Source: Coprothermobacter sp. (GTDB lineage Bacteria > Coprothermobacterota > Coprothermobacteria > Coprothermobacterales > Coprothermobacteraceae). From it: a DNA stretch of 8,906 nt. Made by a program: the position numbers and the translations under genes. Location of the stretch: positions 1-8,906 of the forward strand of contig DMVM01000024.1 of NCBI GenBank assembly GCA_003476705.1. Reading direction: 5' to 3'. This document shows positions 1 to 6,543 of the stretch, piece after piece; the stretch's first letter is position 1, and the number at the start of each line of letters is the position of its first letter. The notes under the pieces are model-generated. The model was not told where the DNA came from and ran no database searches. It was given only the letters and a program-made list of their open reading frames with translations.

Positions 1-602
1 CTTATGAGCTAGGTAAGTACTACGCAAGTGAAGGGTATGTTGTTGTTAGCGGGCTCGCCTATGGCATTGACCAGAAAGCCCACGAAGGTGCTTTGGAAAG
101 AGGAATCACAGTTGGTGTGTTGGGGCATGGACTTGATTTTCACTATCCCCAATCCACTCTTTTGCTAAGGAAAAGAATAGAAGAGAAAGGCTTCGTTATT
201 ACTTGGTACAAGCCTGAACAAGGACCTAGAAAGGCATTCTTTAGAGAAAGAAACTGGTTAATAGCCGCTCTAAGCGACTTTATCGTAGTTGTGGAAGCAC
301 CTGTAAAGAGCGGAGCTTTGATTACTGCAGGTTTTGCTTTGCAGATGGGTAAAGAGGTTAAAGCGGTACCTGGCGATATAGATAGGGATAGTGCTATGGG
401 GAGCAACATGCTAATTTTCGATGGAGCAGAGCCCATATTTGCTATTCCCAAGGACACTGATGAACAATACAGGTCTTGTAGGACTGTTCAAGATTTAGTT
501 GCAACTGTAGGAAGCTTGGTGGAGGCAGGTCAACTCCTGGCAAAGTGGCAGTCCACTGGCAAAGTCATACTTGAGGGAGAAACCATACACTGGATTTCAT
601 GA
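1..602 (+). CDS. dprA: DprA/Smf DNA-processing protein, C-terminal part (5' end outside window)
   Basis: The open frame runs from the left edge (first full codon at base 3) to TGA at 600-602, giving about 199 residues of a family usually about 300-370 long, so the N-terminal part is missing. DprA binds incoming single-stranded DNA and loads RecA during transformation. Visible Rossmann-fold signatures in order are SGLAYGID followed by AH, VLGHGLD with YP, then F-x-x-RNW-I-x-x-LSD, VVVEAP, SGALITA, a G-x-EV-x-AVPG block, and G-x-N-x-LI-x-x-GA. Two oddities: the usual RNR triplet reads RNW (bases 249-257), and only about 50 residues follow the Rossmann core, so the winged-helix tail found in many homologues is short or degenerate. 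An ATG at base 93 is internal, because the SGLAYGID motif lies upstream of it in frame. Identity is secure; competence in this organism is not shown. Confidence 0.93.
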   Translation, partial: YELGKYYASEGYVVVSGLAYGIDQKAHEGALERGITVGVLGHGLDFHYPQSTLLLRKRIEEKGFVITWYKPEQGPRKAFFRERNWLIAALSDFIVVVEAPVKSGALITAGFALQMGKEVKAVPGDIDRDSAMGSNMLIFDGAEPIFAIPKDTDEQYRSCRTVQDLVATVGSLVEAGQLLAKWQSTGKVILEGETIHWIS

Positions 603-685
603 TCTCCATTTAGGACTGGCAGTTTTGGGGAACAAAGCTAATTCTTGTTAACCTCATTTCAGGTAGTGTCTTGTAGAATATTATT
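603..685. other. Intergenic spacer between dprA and trmFO
   Basis: This is the only sizeable gap in the window, 83 bases. I see no GC-rich hairpin followed by a T-run, so no convincing terminator for dprA. A TAGAAT hexamer (674-679) and a TTGTTA hexamer (645-650) resemble promoter boxes, but they lie 23 bases apart and the -10-like box is only 7 bases from the trmFO start. No strong Shine-Dalgarno precedes trmFO; the nearest purine-rich stretch, AGGTAG at 661-666, is too far away. In Bacillus-type genomes topA sits at this position between dprA and trmFO, and nothing here looks like it. Confidence 0.6.
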
Positions 686-1984
686 ATGAATGTTTGGGTT
701 ATCGGTGGCGGGCTGGCAGGCTCCGAGGCGGCCTTAACATTAGCCGACTTAGGCTTTCCAGTTACCCTTTTTGAAATGCGCCCCGCTGTTATGACTCCAG
801 CTCACAAAACATCTAAATTGGCTGAATTGGTGTGCAGCAATTCCTTAGGGTCATTGTCTTCGGACAATGCAAAAGGTGAGCTTCTTTTTGAGCTGAAAGT
901 ACTAGGATCATTTTTGGTTAATCTAGCATTTGAAGCCCGGATAGGTGGTGATAAGGCTCTGGTGGTGGATCGGGAGCTCTTCTCTACGCTAGTAGAGGAT
1001 GCGGTGCGGAGCCATCGGAATATTACTGTTGCACGCGCGGAAATAACCGAAGTCCCTGAAGACGTTCCCTGCATAATTGCCCCTGGGCCTTTAATAAAGG
1101 AAGATCTTCTGCATTTTTTAGAGGAACGCGAAGGCAGGTGCGAGGCTCAATACTACGATGCCACTAGCCCTAGCATTCTTACTGAAACCATTGACATGGA
1201 TTACGCTTTTTGGGGAAATAGGTTTGGAGAAGGCAGTGACTACCTAAACGTGCCATTGTCCAAAGAGGAATACTATTGGTTTGTTGAGCAGCTTCTGAAT
1301 GCCCGCGAAGCTCACAGACATGATTTTGACAAGCTTGACGCGTTTTTTGAGAGATGCCTGCCGGTTGAGGAAATAGCACGAAGGGGTAAAGAAAGTTTGG
1401 CTTTTGGTCCTATGCGCCCTACAGGGTTAGCTATTCCAGAAAGATTCCGTGATGTGCATGCAGTTATCCAGTTACGGAAGGAAAACGCTTCTGGGACCAT
1501 TCTGAACATGGTAGGGTTTCAGACAGGAATTTCTCACACAAACCAAATAAGCATTTTTAGGCAGTTGCCTGCATTTAAGAATGCAGTTTTTGTTAGGTTA
1601 GGACAAATTCATCAAAACAGATTCTTACCTGGAGTAGTAAACAAGTTTTTCCAGAGCAAGACAAACAGACTTTGGTTTTATGCGGGTCAGTTTACTGGAA
1701 CGGAAGGGTATCTAGAATCAATTGCAGGAGGACTTTGGGCTGGCATTAACTTGGCTCGCTTGCTCGTAGGTGAGGAGTTGATACCTTTACCAGAGGAGTC
1801 CATGCTTGGTGGGCTGGTTACCTATATTGAACAATCTTTACCCGAAGTCAAACAGCCAATGGGGGTGAACTGGGGACTTGTCCCCCCGGCTGAAGGAAAG
1901 AAAAGTGAGAGAAAACAAAAACGTGTTGACCGTGCAAGGATGGCTATAGAATATGCAGCTGGAGAATTGGACAGAGTTACTTAA
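686..1984 (+). CDS. trmFO: Methylenetetrahydrofolate--tRNA-(uracil-5-)-methyltransferase TrmFO
   Basis: This FAD-dependent enzyme forms ribothymidine (m5U) at position 54 of the tRNA T-loop, using 5,10-methylenetetrahydrofolate as carbon donor and NAD(P)H as reductant, in the cytoplasm. The 432-residue product matches family length (about 435-450). The N-terminus carries the dinucleotide-binding motif GGGLAGSEAA (residues 7-16), followed by FEMRP and HKTSKLAELVCSNS. Cys50 and Cys224 (in FERCLPVEE) correspond to the two conserved cysteines, Cys53 and Cys226 of the Bacillus enzyme. Further family blocks are FGPMRPTGL and, near residues 340-355, a GTEGY-x-ES-x-AGG-x-x-AG segment. ATG 686 places the FAD motif at the very N-terminus as expected, although no good ribosome-binding site is visible. 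The C-terminal tail overlaps the following recombinase gene by 32 bases. The larger GidA/MnmG paralogue is excluded by length and motifs. Confidence 0.96.
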   Translation: MNVWVIGGGLAGSEAALTLADLGFPVTLFEMRPAVMTPAHKTSKLAELVCSNSLGSLSSDNAKGELLFELKVLGSFLVNLAFEARIGGDKALVVDRELFSTLVEDAVRSHRNITVARAEITEVPEDVPCIIAPGPLIKEDLLHFLEEREGRCEAQYYDATSPSILTETIDMDYAFWGNRFGEGSDYLNVPLSKEEYYWFVEQLLNAREAHRHDFDKLDAFFERCLPVEEIARRGKESLAFGPMRPTGLAIPERFRDVHAVIQLRKENASGTILNMVGFQTGISHTNQISIFRQLPAFKNAVFVRLGQIHQNRFLPGVVNKFFQSKTNRLWFYAGQFTGTEGYLESIAGGLWAGINLARLLVGEELIPLPEESMLGGLVTYIEQSLPEVKQPMGVNWGLVPPAEGKKSERKQKRVDRARMAIEYAAGELDRVT

Positions 1985-2813
1985 TCAGTTTTTAGATACT
2001 TTAGAGGCGTCAGGATATTCCGAGCACACGCTGAAATCCTATTACGTGGATTTGAAGCAGTATTTCATGTTTACTACAAGTTTGGATCAAAAGACTGTGG
2101 ACGATTACTTGATGCATTTGTCTAGAAAAGGCATGGCACCCACATCACTAAATCGATTTCTATCTTCACTTAGAAAATTCTGCAGTTTTCTAAAAAAGCA
2201 AGGTTATGAAGTGCCAGTCATGGAGCTTAGCGGTTTTAAGACAGGACTTAAAGTCCCGCGGGTTGTTTTGAGGGACGACATCTCAAAGCTTTTGGAGTTA
2301 CCAGAGGATACGCCCATGGAAGTCAGGGATAAAGCCTTAGTCTGGTTTTTGCTCGGTACGGGTACGAGAATAAGTGAGGCGCTCTCGCTTAAAGCGGAGG
2401 ACATCGATTTTAGGACAGCCAGTTGTCAAGTGCTGGGAAAGGGTAATAAAAAACGTACTGTTTACATTCCCTCAAAGGCGTTAAAATTGCTTAAAAGGTA
2501 TATCAAGGTTTTTAACTTGACAGAGGGCCCACTTTTCTTGAATATGCAAGGGCAGAGATTGACAGACAGAGGCGCCAGATACATCTTGCATAAAATTAGT
2601 GAAAAATATGGCTTGCGCGATTTAGTCCACCCTCATACACTCAGGCACACATTTGCTACCAATCTACTTGAAGAAGGTGCAAATCTTAGAGAAATACAGG
2701 AGCTTTTGGGACACAGTAGCCTTCGTTCTACTCAAATTTACACGCATGTTTCGCCTGTAATGGTCAAAGAAGCTATCGAGGCCATGCGAAAGGAGGCCAA
2801 AAACAAACCATGA
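1953..2813 (+). CDS. xerC: Tyrosine recombinase of the XerC/XerD family
   Basis: This 286-residue protein has family length (about 295) and the two Xer domains: an N-terminal SAM-like DNA-binding domain (about 1-95, with SEHTLKSYYVDLKQY and NRFLSSLRKF) and a C-terminal catalytic domain. All catalytic residues are present: Arg139 in GTGTRISEALSL, Lys163 in GKGNKKR, His228 and Arg231 in HPHTLRHTFATNLL, His254 in LLGHSS, and nucleophile Tyr263 in QIYTHVS. Xer enzymes resolve chromosome dimers at dif during division. The place directly after trmFO matches the xerC (codV) gene of Bacillus-type genomes and argues for a housekeeping Xer rather than a phage integrase. XerC and XerD cannot be told apart with confidence, and no dif-like site is visible. 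The ATG at 1953 lies inside trmFO with AAGGA about 12 bases upstream. The stop codon overlaps the next start (ATGA), suggesting translational coupling. Confidence 0.92.
   Translation: MQLENWTELLNQFLDTLEASGYSEHTLKSYYVDLKQYFMFTTSLDQKTVDDYLMHLSRKGMAPTSLNRFLSSLRKFCSFLKKQGYEVPVMELSGFKTGLKVPRVVLRDDISKLLELPEDTPMEVRDKALVWFLLGTGTRISEALSLKAEDIDFRTASCQVLGKGNKKRTVYIPSKALKLLKRYIKVFNLTEGPLFLNMQGQRLTDRGARYILHKISEKYGLRDLVHPHTLRHTFATNLLEEGANLREIQELLGHSSLRSTQIYTHVSPVMVKEAIEAMRKEAKNKP
2789..2796 (+). promoter_or_regulatory. Shine-Dalgarno for the deaminase gene
   Basis: AAAGGAGG lies within the last codons of the recombinase gene, 13 bases before ATG 2810. The spacing is somewhat long, but the match is full and it supports initiation at the ATGA overlap. 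Confidence 0.7.
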
Positions 2814-4066
2814 ATGTGTGTTTCAGAAATGTTTGGTATCCTGATTATGAAAACAAAACTCTAGTACGTGGAACGTTTTACGTGGATGGGCAAAGGATAA
2901 CATTTAAAGAACCAGAACACATAGATGCCATGTTTGCAGATACCCTGGTTACCCCAGGGTTTTTTAATGGTCACAGTCATGTTGCCATGAGCTTGTTTAG
3001 AGGTATTGGTGACGATGTTGACTTAGACCGATGGCTTAACGAGTACATATGGCCACTTGAGGCAAGGTTGAACGATGATTACGTTTACTGGTCCTCCATG
3101 CTTGCTTGTATGGAACTTGTGCGGAGCGGAGCTACCACATTTCTTGACATGTACTTTTGGGAAAAGGCTACCCTGGAGGCAGCTGAAAAGGTGGGAATCA
3201 GACCCATTTTTACCCCCGGCATCATAGAAAGGCCTGGATGGGAAAAAGCCTTGCAGCGGACTGAAGAATTAAAGGATTTAGGTGCTTTAGTAGGAGTAGG
3301 GCCGCATGCGCTTTATACGGTTTCTATGAATATTTTGCCTGATGTGGTAAAATTCGCAAAGGAAAACGACTTCTTCATACACATGCATCTCATGGAAACA
3401 GCTTCTGAAGAGGCATACATACATAACGTTTTAGGCGAAGAATATCTTCATAGGCTAGAAGACATCGGTTTGTTCGAGGTACCTGTAGTTTTTGCGCATG
3501 GTGTTCACTTTTCAGAAAAAGATTTGTCTTTTTTAGGGACCAAGAATGTTGTTGTGGCTCATTGCCCTCAAAGTAACATGAAACTCTCTTCTGGATTATT
3601 CCGCTGGGATTTGGCTAGAGATAGCGGAGTGCCTGTGGCCATAGGCACGGACGGTGCGGCTTCTAATAACAACTTGGATTACATTGAGGAAATGAGAACA
3701 GCAGTTCTTTTAGCCCGAGGAGTCTCAGGAAAACCTGATGTGCTGTCCCCCATGGATGTTCTCGAGGCTGCTACTTCTGTACCGGCTAGGCGACTTGGAC
3801 TGGAATTAGGCGAAATAAGGGATGGCTACCTTGCAGATCTGGTTGTCTGGGACGTGGAGGATTTATGTATGGTGCCTGCGGATGATCCGCAGGATTGGAT
3901 ATCTCACGTGGTGTATTCAGCTGGGGCTCAAGCAGTAAGCGATGTTTTTGTCCAAGGGCGTTGGGTAGTCCGCAATAAGTCGTTTGTGGGTGTCAACCCC
4001 TCGGAAGTTGTGGAAGAAGTGAGCAAAAGACGTCGTGCAATAAGAAAGGAGGACTTAATACGGTGA
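2810..4066 (+). CDS. mtaD: 5'-methylthioadenosine/S-adenosylhomocysteine deaminase (amidohydrolase family)
   Basis: This metal-dependent amidohydrolase of 418 residues (family about 400-450) is predicted to deaminate the adenine ring of methylthioadenosine, S-adenosylhomocysteine and perhaps adenosine, releasing ammonia and the inosine analogue. Metal ligands are readable: His55 and His57 in NGHSHVAM, His193 in HMHLMETASE, and Asp281 in GTDGAASNNN. Likely substrate contacts are His166 (GPHALYT), Glu196 and His230 (FAHGVHF). The W-L-x-x-x-I-W-P-x-E stretch after the HxH motif and the NNNLD-x-x-EEMR block are typical of the MTA/SAH deaminase branch. From memory of the Thermotoga maritima enzyme, the stretch between His193 and His230 is about nine residues longer here. 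The gene overlaps the upstream and downstream genes by four bases each. The downstream phosphorylase could use its product, which supports a nucleoside role over guanine, cytosine or triazine deamination. Exact substrate preference is inferred. Confidence 0.88.
   Translation: MNVCFRNVWYPDYENKTLVRGTFYVDGQRITFKEPEHIDAMFADTLVTPGFFNGHSHVAMSLFRGIGDDVDLDRWLNEYIWPLEARLNDDYVYWSSMLACMELVRSGATTFLDMYFWEKATLEAAEKVGIRPIFTPGIIERPGWEKALQRTEELKDLGALVGVGPHALYTVSMNILPDVVKFAKENDFFIHMHLMETASEEAYIHNVLGEEYLHRLEDIGLFEVPVVFAHGVHFSEKDLSFLGTKNVVVAHCPQSNMKLSSGLFRWDLARDSGVPVAIGTDGAASNNNLDYIEEMRTAVLLARGVSGKPDVLSPMDVLEAATSVPARRLGLELGEIRDGYLADLVVWDVEDLCMVPADDPQDWISHVVYSAGAQAVSDVFVQGRWVVRNKSFVGVNPSEVVEEVSKRRRAIRKEDLIR
3875..3893. 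repeat. 19-base near-perfect palindrome inside the deaminase gene
   Basis: CCTGCGGAT and ATCCGCAGG are exact reverse complements separated by one base (G3884). As RNA they could form an 8-bp GC-rich stem with a TGA loop. The site encodes residues from Pro356 to Asp362 of the deaminase. No T-tract follows, so it is not a terminator. It may be coincidence or a protein-binding or RNA-structure element. Confidence 0.5.
4045..4052 (+). promoter_or_regulatory. Shine-Dalgarno for the nucleoside phosphorylase gene
   Basis: AAAGGAGG ends 10 bases before GTG 4063 and fixes the GTG, overlapping the upstream stop as GTGA, as the start. Confidence 0.8.
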
Positions 4067-4812
4067 AGATTGGAGTCATCGGAGGTTCTGGTATCTATCA
4101 AATTGAAGGTGTTCCTTCAACAGAAATTAGCGTGAATACGGAATACGGCGAAGTAAAGGTGTTCTTAGCGCAGGTTGATGATAGGGAAGTGTACTTTCTT
4201 CCTCGACATGGCTTGGGCCATTCAGTTCCACCGCATTTGGTGAATTACAGAGCTAATATTCGTGCTCTTCAAGGTCTTGGAGCTCAAAGAGTCATAGCTA
4301 CGAATGCTGTGGGTAGTTTGAACCTTGAAATAAAACCAGGTACAGTGGTGCTGGTTGACCAGTTTCTAGATTTTACTAAGGGGAGAAAATCCACTTTCTT
4401 CGAGGAAAAAAAAGTAGTACACACTGATATGACTAACCCTTATTGTCCTGAAATGATAGAAGTGGCCTCAAAGATTACTACTCCTTTTCCACTTCGGAAA
4501 GGAGGGGTTATGGTGGTTACTGAAGGGCCACGATTTGAAACCGCGGCTGAGGTTAAAGCTTTTGCTATGCTGGGTGGCGATGTGGTTGGTATGACTTCTG
4601 TGCCTGAGGTAGTACTCTCTAGGGAAGCTGGGATGTGCTATTTGTCTTTGGCCATTGTAAGTAACTTTGCTGCAGGCTTACAAGAACAAGTAAGCCATGA
4701 GGAGGTTCTGAGCATAATGGACAAGCTCAACAATCAGGTGCAAATGTTTATACTGGACCTCATAAAGGCCATGCCAGAGGAAAAACATTGCACATGCCCC
4801 TGCGGGGCGTAA
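4063..4812 (+). CDS. MTAP/PNP-family purine nucleoside phosphorylase, probably 6-oxopurine (methylthioinosine or inosine) type
   Basis: This 249-residue cytoplasmic enzyme belongs to the trimeric MTAP/PNP family and cleaves purine nucleosides with phosphate to base plus (methylthio)ribose-1-phosphate. Motifs are GVIGGSGIY (4-12, phosphate loop), RHG with GH and PPH (48-57), VNYRANI (60-66), TNAVGSL (80-86), GPRFETAAE (155-163) and GMTSVPEVVLSRE (176-188). At the base-recognition position, true 6-aminopurine MTAPs have a TDYD-like segment; here it reads VSNFAAG with Asn201. That resembles 6-oxopurine PNPs and the Pseudomonas methylthioinosine phosphorylase. Together with the upstream deaminase this points to phosphorolysis of methylthioinosine, inosine or both; mtnP or a PNP name would be a guess. 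The C-terminus ends in a Cys-rich CTCPCGA tail (Cys243, 245, 247) related to the CxC tail of thermophilic MTAPs. It starts with GTG and overlaps the upstream gene by four bases. Confidence 0.87.
   Translation: MKIGVIGGSGIYQIEGVPSTEISVNTEYGEVKVFLAQVDDREVYFLPRHGLGHSVPPHLVNYRANIRALQGLGAQRVIATNAVGSLNLEIKPGTVVLVDQFLDFTKGRKSTFFEEKKVVHTDMTNPYCPEMIEVASKITTPFPLRKGGVMVVTEGPRFETAAEVKAFAMLGGDVVGMTSVPEVVLSREAGMCYLSLAIVSNFAAGLQEQVSHEEVLSIMDKLNNQVQMFILDLIKAMPEEKHCTCPCGA
4794..4810 (+). terminator. Hairpin at the end of the phosphorylase gene, possible weak terminator or attenuator
   Basis: ATGCCCC and GGGGCGT can form a 7-bp stem (one T-G pair) with a TGC loop; the second arm reaches the first base of the TAA stop. 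A short TTTT (4815-4818) follows after four bases. The stem is GC-rich but the T-tract is too short and displaced for a strong intrinsic terminator. Partial read-through into rpiB, or protection of the upstream mRNA from decay, is a reasonable guess. Confidence 0.35.
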
Positions 4813-4818
4813 CGTTTT

Positions 4819-4826
4819 GAGGAGGT
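4819..4826 (+). promoter_or_regulatory. Shine-Dalgarno deciding the rpiB start
   Basis: GAGGAGGT overlaps the upstream in-frame GTG at 4825 and therefore rules it out as the start. It sits eight bases (from GGAGG) before GTG 4834, an ideal spacing. Confidence 0.85.
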
Positions 4827-4833
4827 GTTTAGA

Positions 4834-5295
4834 GTGCGTATTGTTATGGGTGCAGACCATGCCGGTTATCAACTAAAGGAAAGGCTAAAAGAAAGTCTCA
4901 TAGAACTCGGGCATGAAGTGGTGGATAAGGGTACAAATTCTATTGAATCAGTTGACTATCCCGACTATGCAGCTAAAGTTTGCGCTGATATTACGAAAAA
5001 TGGAGGTTTTGGCATACTCATCTGTGGAACTGGTATCGGTATGAGCATAACTGCCAACAAGTTTCCTGGAATACGAGCGGCACTTGCCTATGACCTTTAT
5101 GCGGCGAAGAAAGCTCGCCAGCACAACGATGCGAACGTTTTATGTTTGGGCGGTAGAGTCTTAGGCCTTGACTTAGCTATGGAAATTGTGCAGACCTTCT
5201 TGAATACTTCTTTCGAGGGAGGCAGGCACCTAAGAAGGATAAGGAAGATAGAAAAAATCGAGGAGAAAAACCTAGATAAAGGATGTGAGGCCTAA
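4834..5295 (+). CDS. rpiB: Ribose-5-phosphate isomerase B
   Basis: This enzyme interconverts ribulose-5-phosphate and ribose-5-phosphate in the non-oxidative pentose phosphate pathway. The 153-residue product matches the RpiB/LacAB family (about 145-155). Key motifs are GADHAGYQLK (6-15), DYPDYA (41-46), CGTGIGMSITANK with catalytic Cys64 (64-76), and RQHNDANVLCLGGR with His97 (95-108). Cys64 and His97 align with Cys66 and His99 of the E. coli enzyme. GTG 4834 is chosen because a strong Shine-Dalgarno lies just upstream and the protein then begins MRIVMGADHAG, as homologues do. The C-terminal extension after residue 130 is highly charged and Arg/Lys/Glu-rich. The stop codon directly abuts the glyA start. 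The rpiB-glyA-upp order is common in Firmicutes. An allose-6-phosphate or galactose-6-phosphate isomerase role is less likely in this context. Confidence 0.95.
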   Translation: MRIVMGADHAGYQLKERLKESLIELGHEVVDKGTNSIESVDYPDYAAKVCADITKNGGFGILICGTGIGMSITANKFPGIRAALAYDLYAAKKARQHNDANVLCLGGRVLGLDLAMEIVQTFLNTSFEGGRHLRRIRKIEKIEEKNLDKGCEA

Positions 5296-6543
5296 ATGAG
5301 ATATGACCACGTTGAGGAGGAAGATCCGGAAATCTTCGAGCTTATGAGGCGTGAATCTGTGCGTCAGAATAAGACGCTAGATCTTATAGCTTCAGAAAAC
5401 CTGGCCTCTGAGGCAGTTTTAGAGGCTACAGGTTCCATCTTCACCAATAAGTATGCCGAGGGCTATCCCAATGCGCGTTACTACGGTGGGTGCGAGGTGG
5501 CAGATCAGATTGAGATGTTAGCCATAGAAAGAGCTAAAAGGCTTTTTGGGGCTGATCATGCCAATGTGCAGCCACACTCTGGGTCCCAAGCAAATCAAGC
5601 TGTCTATTTGGCTTTCCTCAAACCCGGGGATACAATACTCTCCATGTCACTGGCTGCGGGCGGTCATCTTTCTCACGGTGCATCTGTTTCCATGACAGGT
5701 AAGTGGTTTACCATTGTTCATTACGGGGTTGACCCTAAAACAGAAACTATTGATCTCAACGAGGTAGAAAAACTAGCTTTGGAGCATAAGCCAAAGCTTA
5801 TCATAGCAGGAGCATCAGCCTACCCTAGATTCATCGATTTCCAGGGTTTTAGAGAGATATCTGGCAAGGTAGGCGCGGTTTTCATGGTAGATATGGCACA
5901 CATAGCTGGCTTGGTAGCTGCTGGTGTTCACCCCAGCCCTGTGCCATTTGCCGATGTGGTTACCACCACAACCCACAAAACGCTTAGGGGTCCTCGTGGT
6001 GGACTCATACTATGCAAGGCAGAACATGCGAAAGCAATTGATAAGGCGGTTTTCCCCGGGGTGCAGGGAGGGCCCTTGGTTCACATTATTGCGGCGAAGG
6101 CGGTTGCATTTAAAGAGGACTCTGAACCTTCCTTCAAAGAGTATTCTGCTCAAGTAGTAGAGAACGCCAAGGTCATGGCCGAGACTTTTGCTTCTAAGGG
6201 TATAAGGGTAGTAACAGGTGGAACAGACAATCATCTCATGCTTTTGGATGTCACATCAGTAGGGCTCACCGGTAAAGAAGCAGAGGAGTTGCTGGCAGAG
6301 GTTGGTATTGTGGTTAACAAAAACGCTATTCCTTTTGACAAACTTCCTCCACGAGTGGCTAGCGGAATCAGGATTGGCACACCTAATATTACTACGAGGG
6401 GGTTAAGGGACGGAGAATGCAAACTTCTTGCTGAGCAGATGAGCAAGCTGTTCATCACTAAGAGCGAACAGGTGAAGGCCGAGATAAAGGGTTTGGTGCA
6501 GGAACTTACGGAGCGTTACCCAGCATACAAGGGGTGGTATTAG
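5296..6543 (+). CDS. glyA: Serine hydroxymethyltransferase
   Basis: This PLP enzyme converts serine and tetrahydrofolate to glycine and 5,10-methylenetetrahydrofolate, the main entry to one-carbon metabolism. The 415-residue product has the family length. Motifs include [18 protein letters not shown] (29-46), TNKYAEGYP with RYYGGC (50-66), the PHSGSQAN cofactor segment (93-100), GGHLSHGA (122-129), [10 protein letters not shown] (197-206, Asp199 and His202), and [14 protein letters not shown] with PLP lysine Lys228. All residues expected for activity are present, so the enzyme looks intact. ATG 5296 begins at the base after the rpiB stop; GTGAGG and AAAGGA just upstream serve as ribosome-binding site. 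Its product is the carbon donor used by TrmFO in the same gene run. Low-specificity threonine aldolase is excluded by length and motifs. Confidence 0.98.
   Translation: MRYDHVEEEDPEIFELMRRESVRQNKTLDLIASENLASEAVLEATGSIFTNKYAEGYPNARYYGGCEVADQIEMLAIERAKRLFGADHANVQPHSGSQANQAVYLAFLKPGDTILSMSLAAGGHLSHGASVSMTGKWFTIVHYGVDPKTETIDLNEVEKLALEHKPKLIIAGASAYPRFIDFQGFREISGKVGAVFMVDMAHIAGLVAAGVHPSPVPFADVVTTTTHKTLRGPRGGLILCKAEHAKAIDKAVFPGVQGGPLVHIIAAKAVAFKEDSEPSFKEYSAQVVENAKVMAETFASKGIRVVTGGTDNHLMLLDVTSVGLTGKEAEELLAEVGIVVNKNAIPFDKLPPRVASGIRIGTPNITTRGLRDGECKLLAEQMSKLFITKSEQVKAEIKGLVQELTERYPAYKGWY

Noticed and set aside
143..457. Minus-strand open frames throughout (for example 143-457, 802-1074, 6010-6234)
   Set aside because: They lie antisense to well-recognised genes, have no recognisable motifs and no ribosome-binding sites; they are shadows of the sense genes.
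645..679. Promoter before trmFO (TTGTTA and TAGAAT)
   Set aside because: The boxes are 23 bases apart, outside the usual 16-18, and the -10-like box is nearly on the start codon; not strong enough to list as a promoter.
982..997. Small inverted repeats in trmFO (CTCTAC/GTAGAG at 982-997; CCTTTA/TAAAGG at 1088-1100; GGGGAC/GTCCCC at 1872-1885)
   Set aside because: Six-base stems of this kind are expected by chance in a window of this size, and no T-tract follows.
1953..2813. Phage or integron integrase marking a mobile element
   Set aside because: It has Xer family length, motifs and the classical position after trmFO; there are no flanking repeats, tRNA or other phage genes.
4825..4833. Longer rpiB start at GTG 4825
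   Set aside because: The codon overlaps the GAGGAGGT ribosome-binding site itself; GTG 4834 has ideal spacing and gives the family's normal N-terminus.
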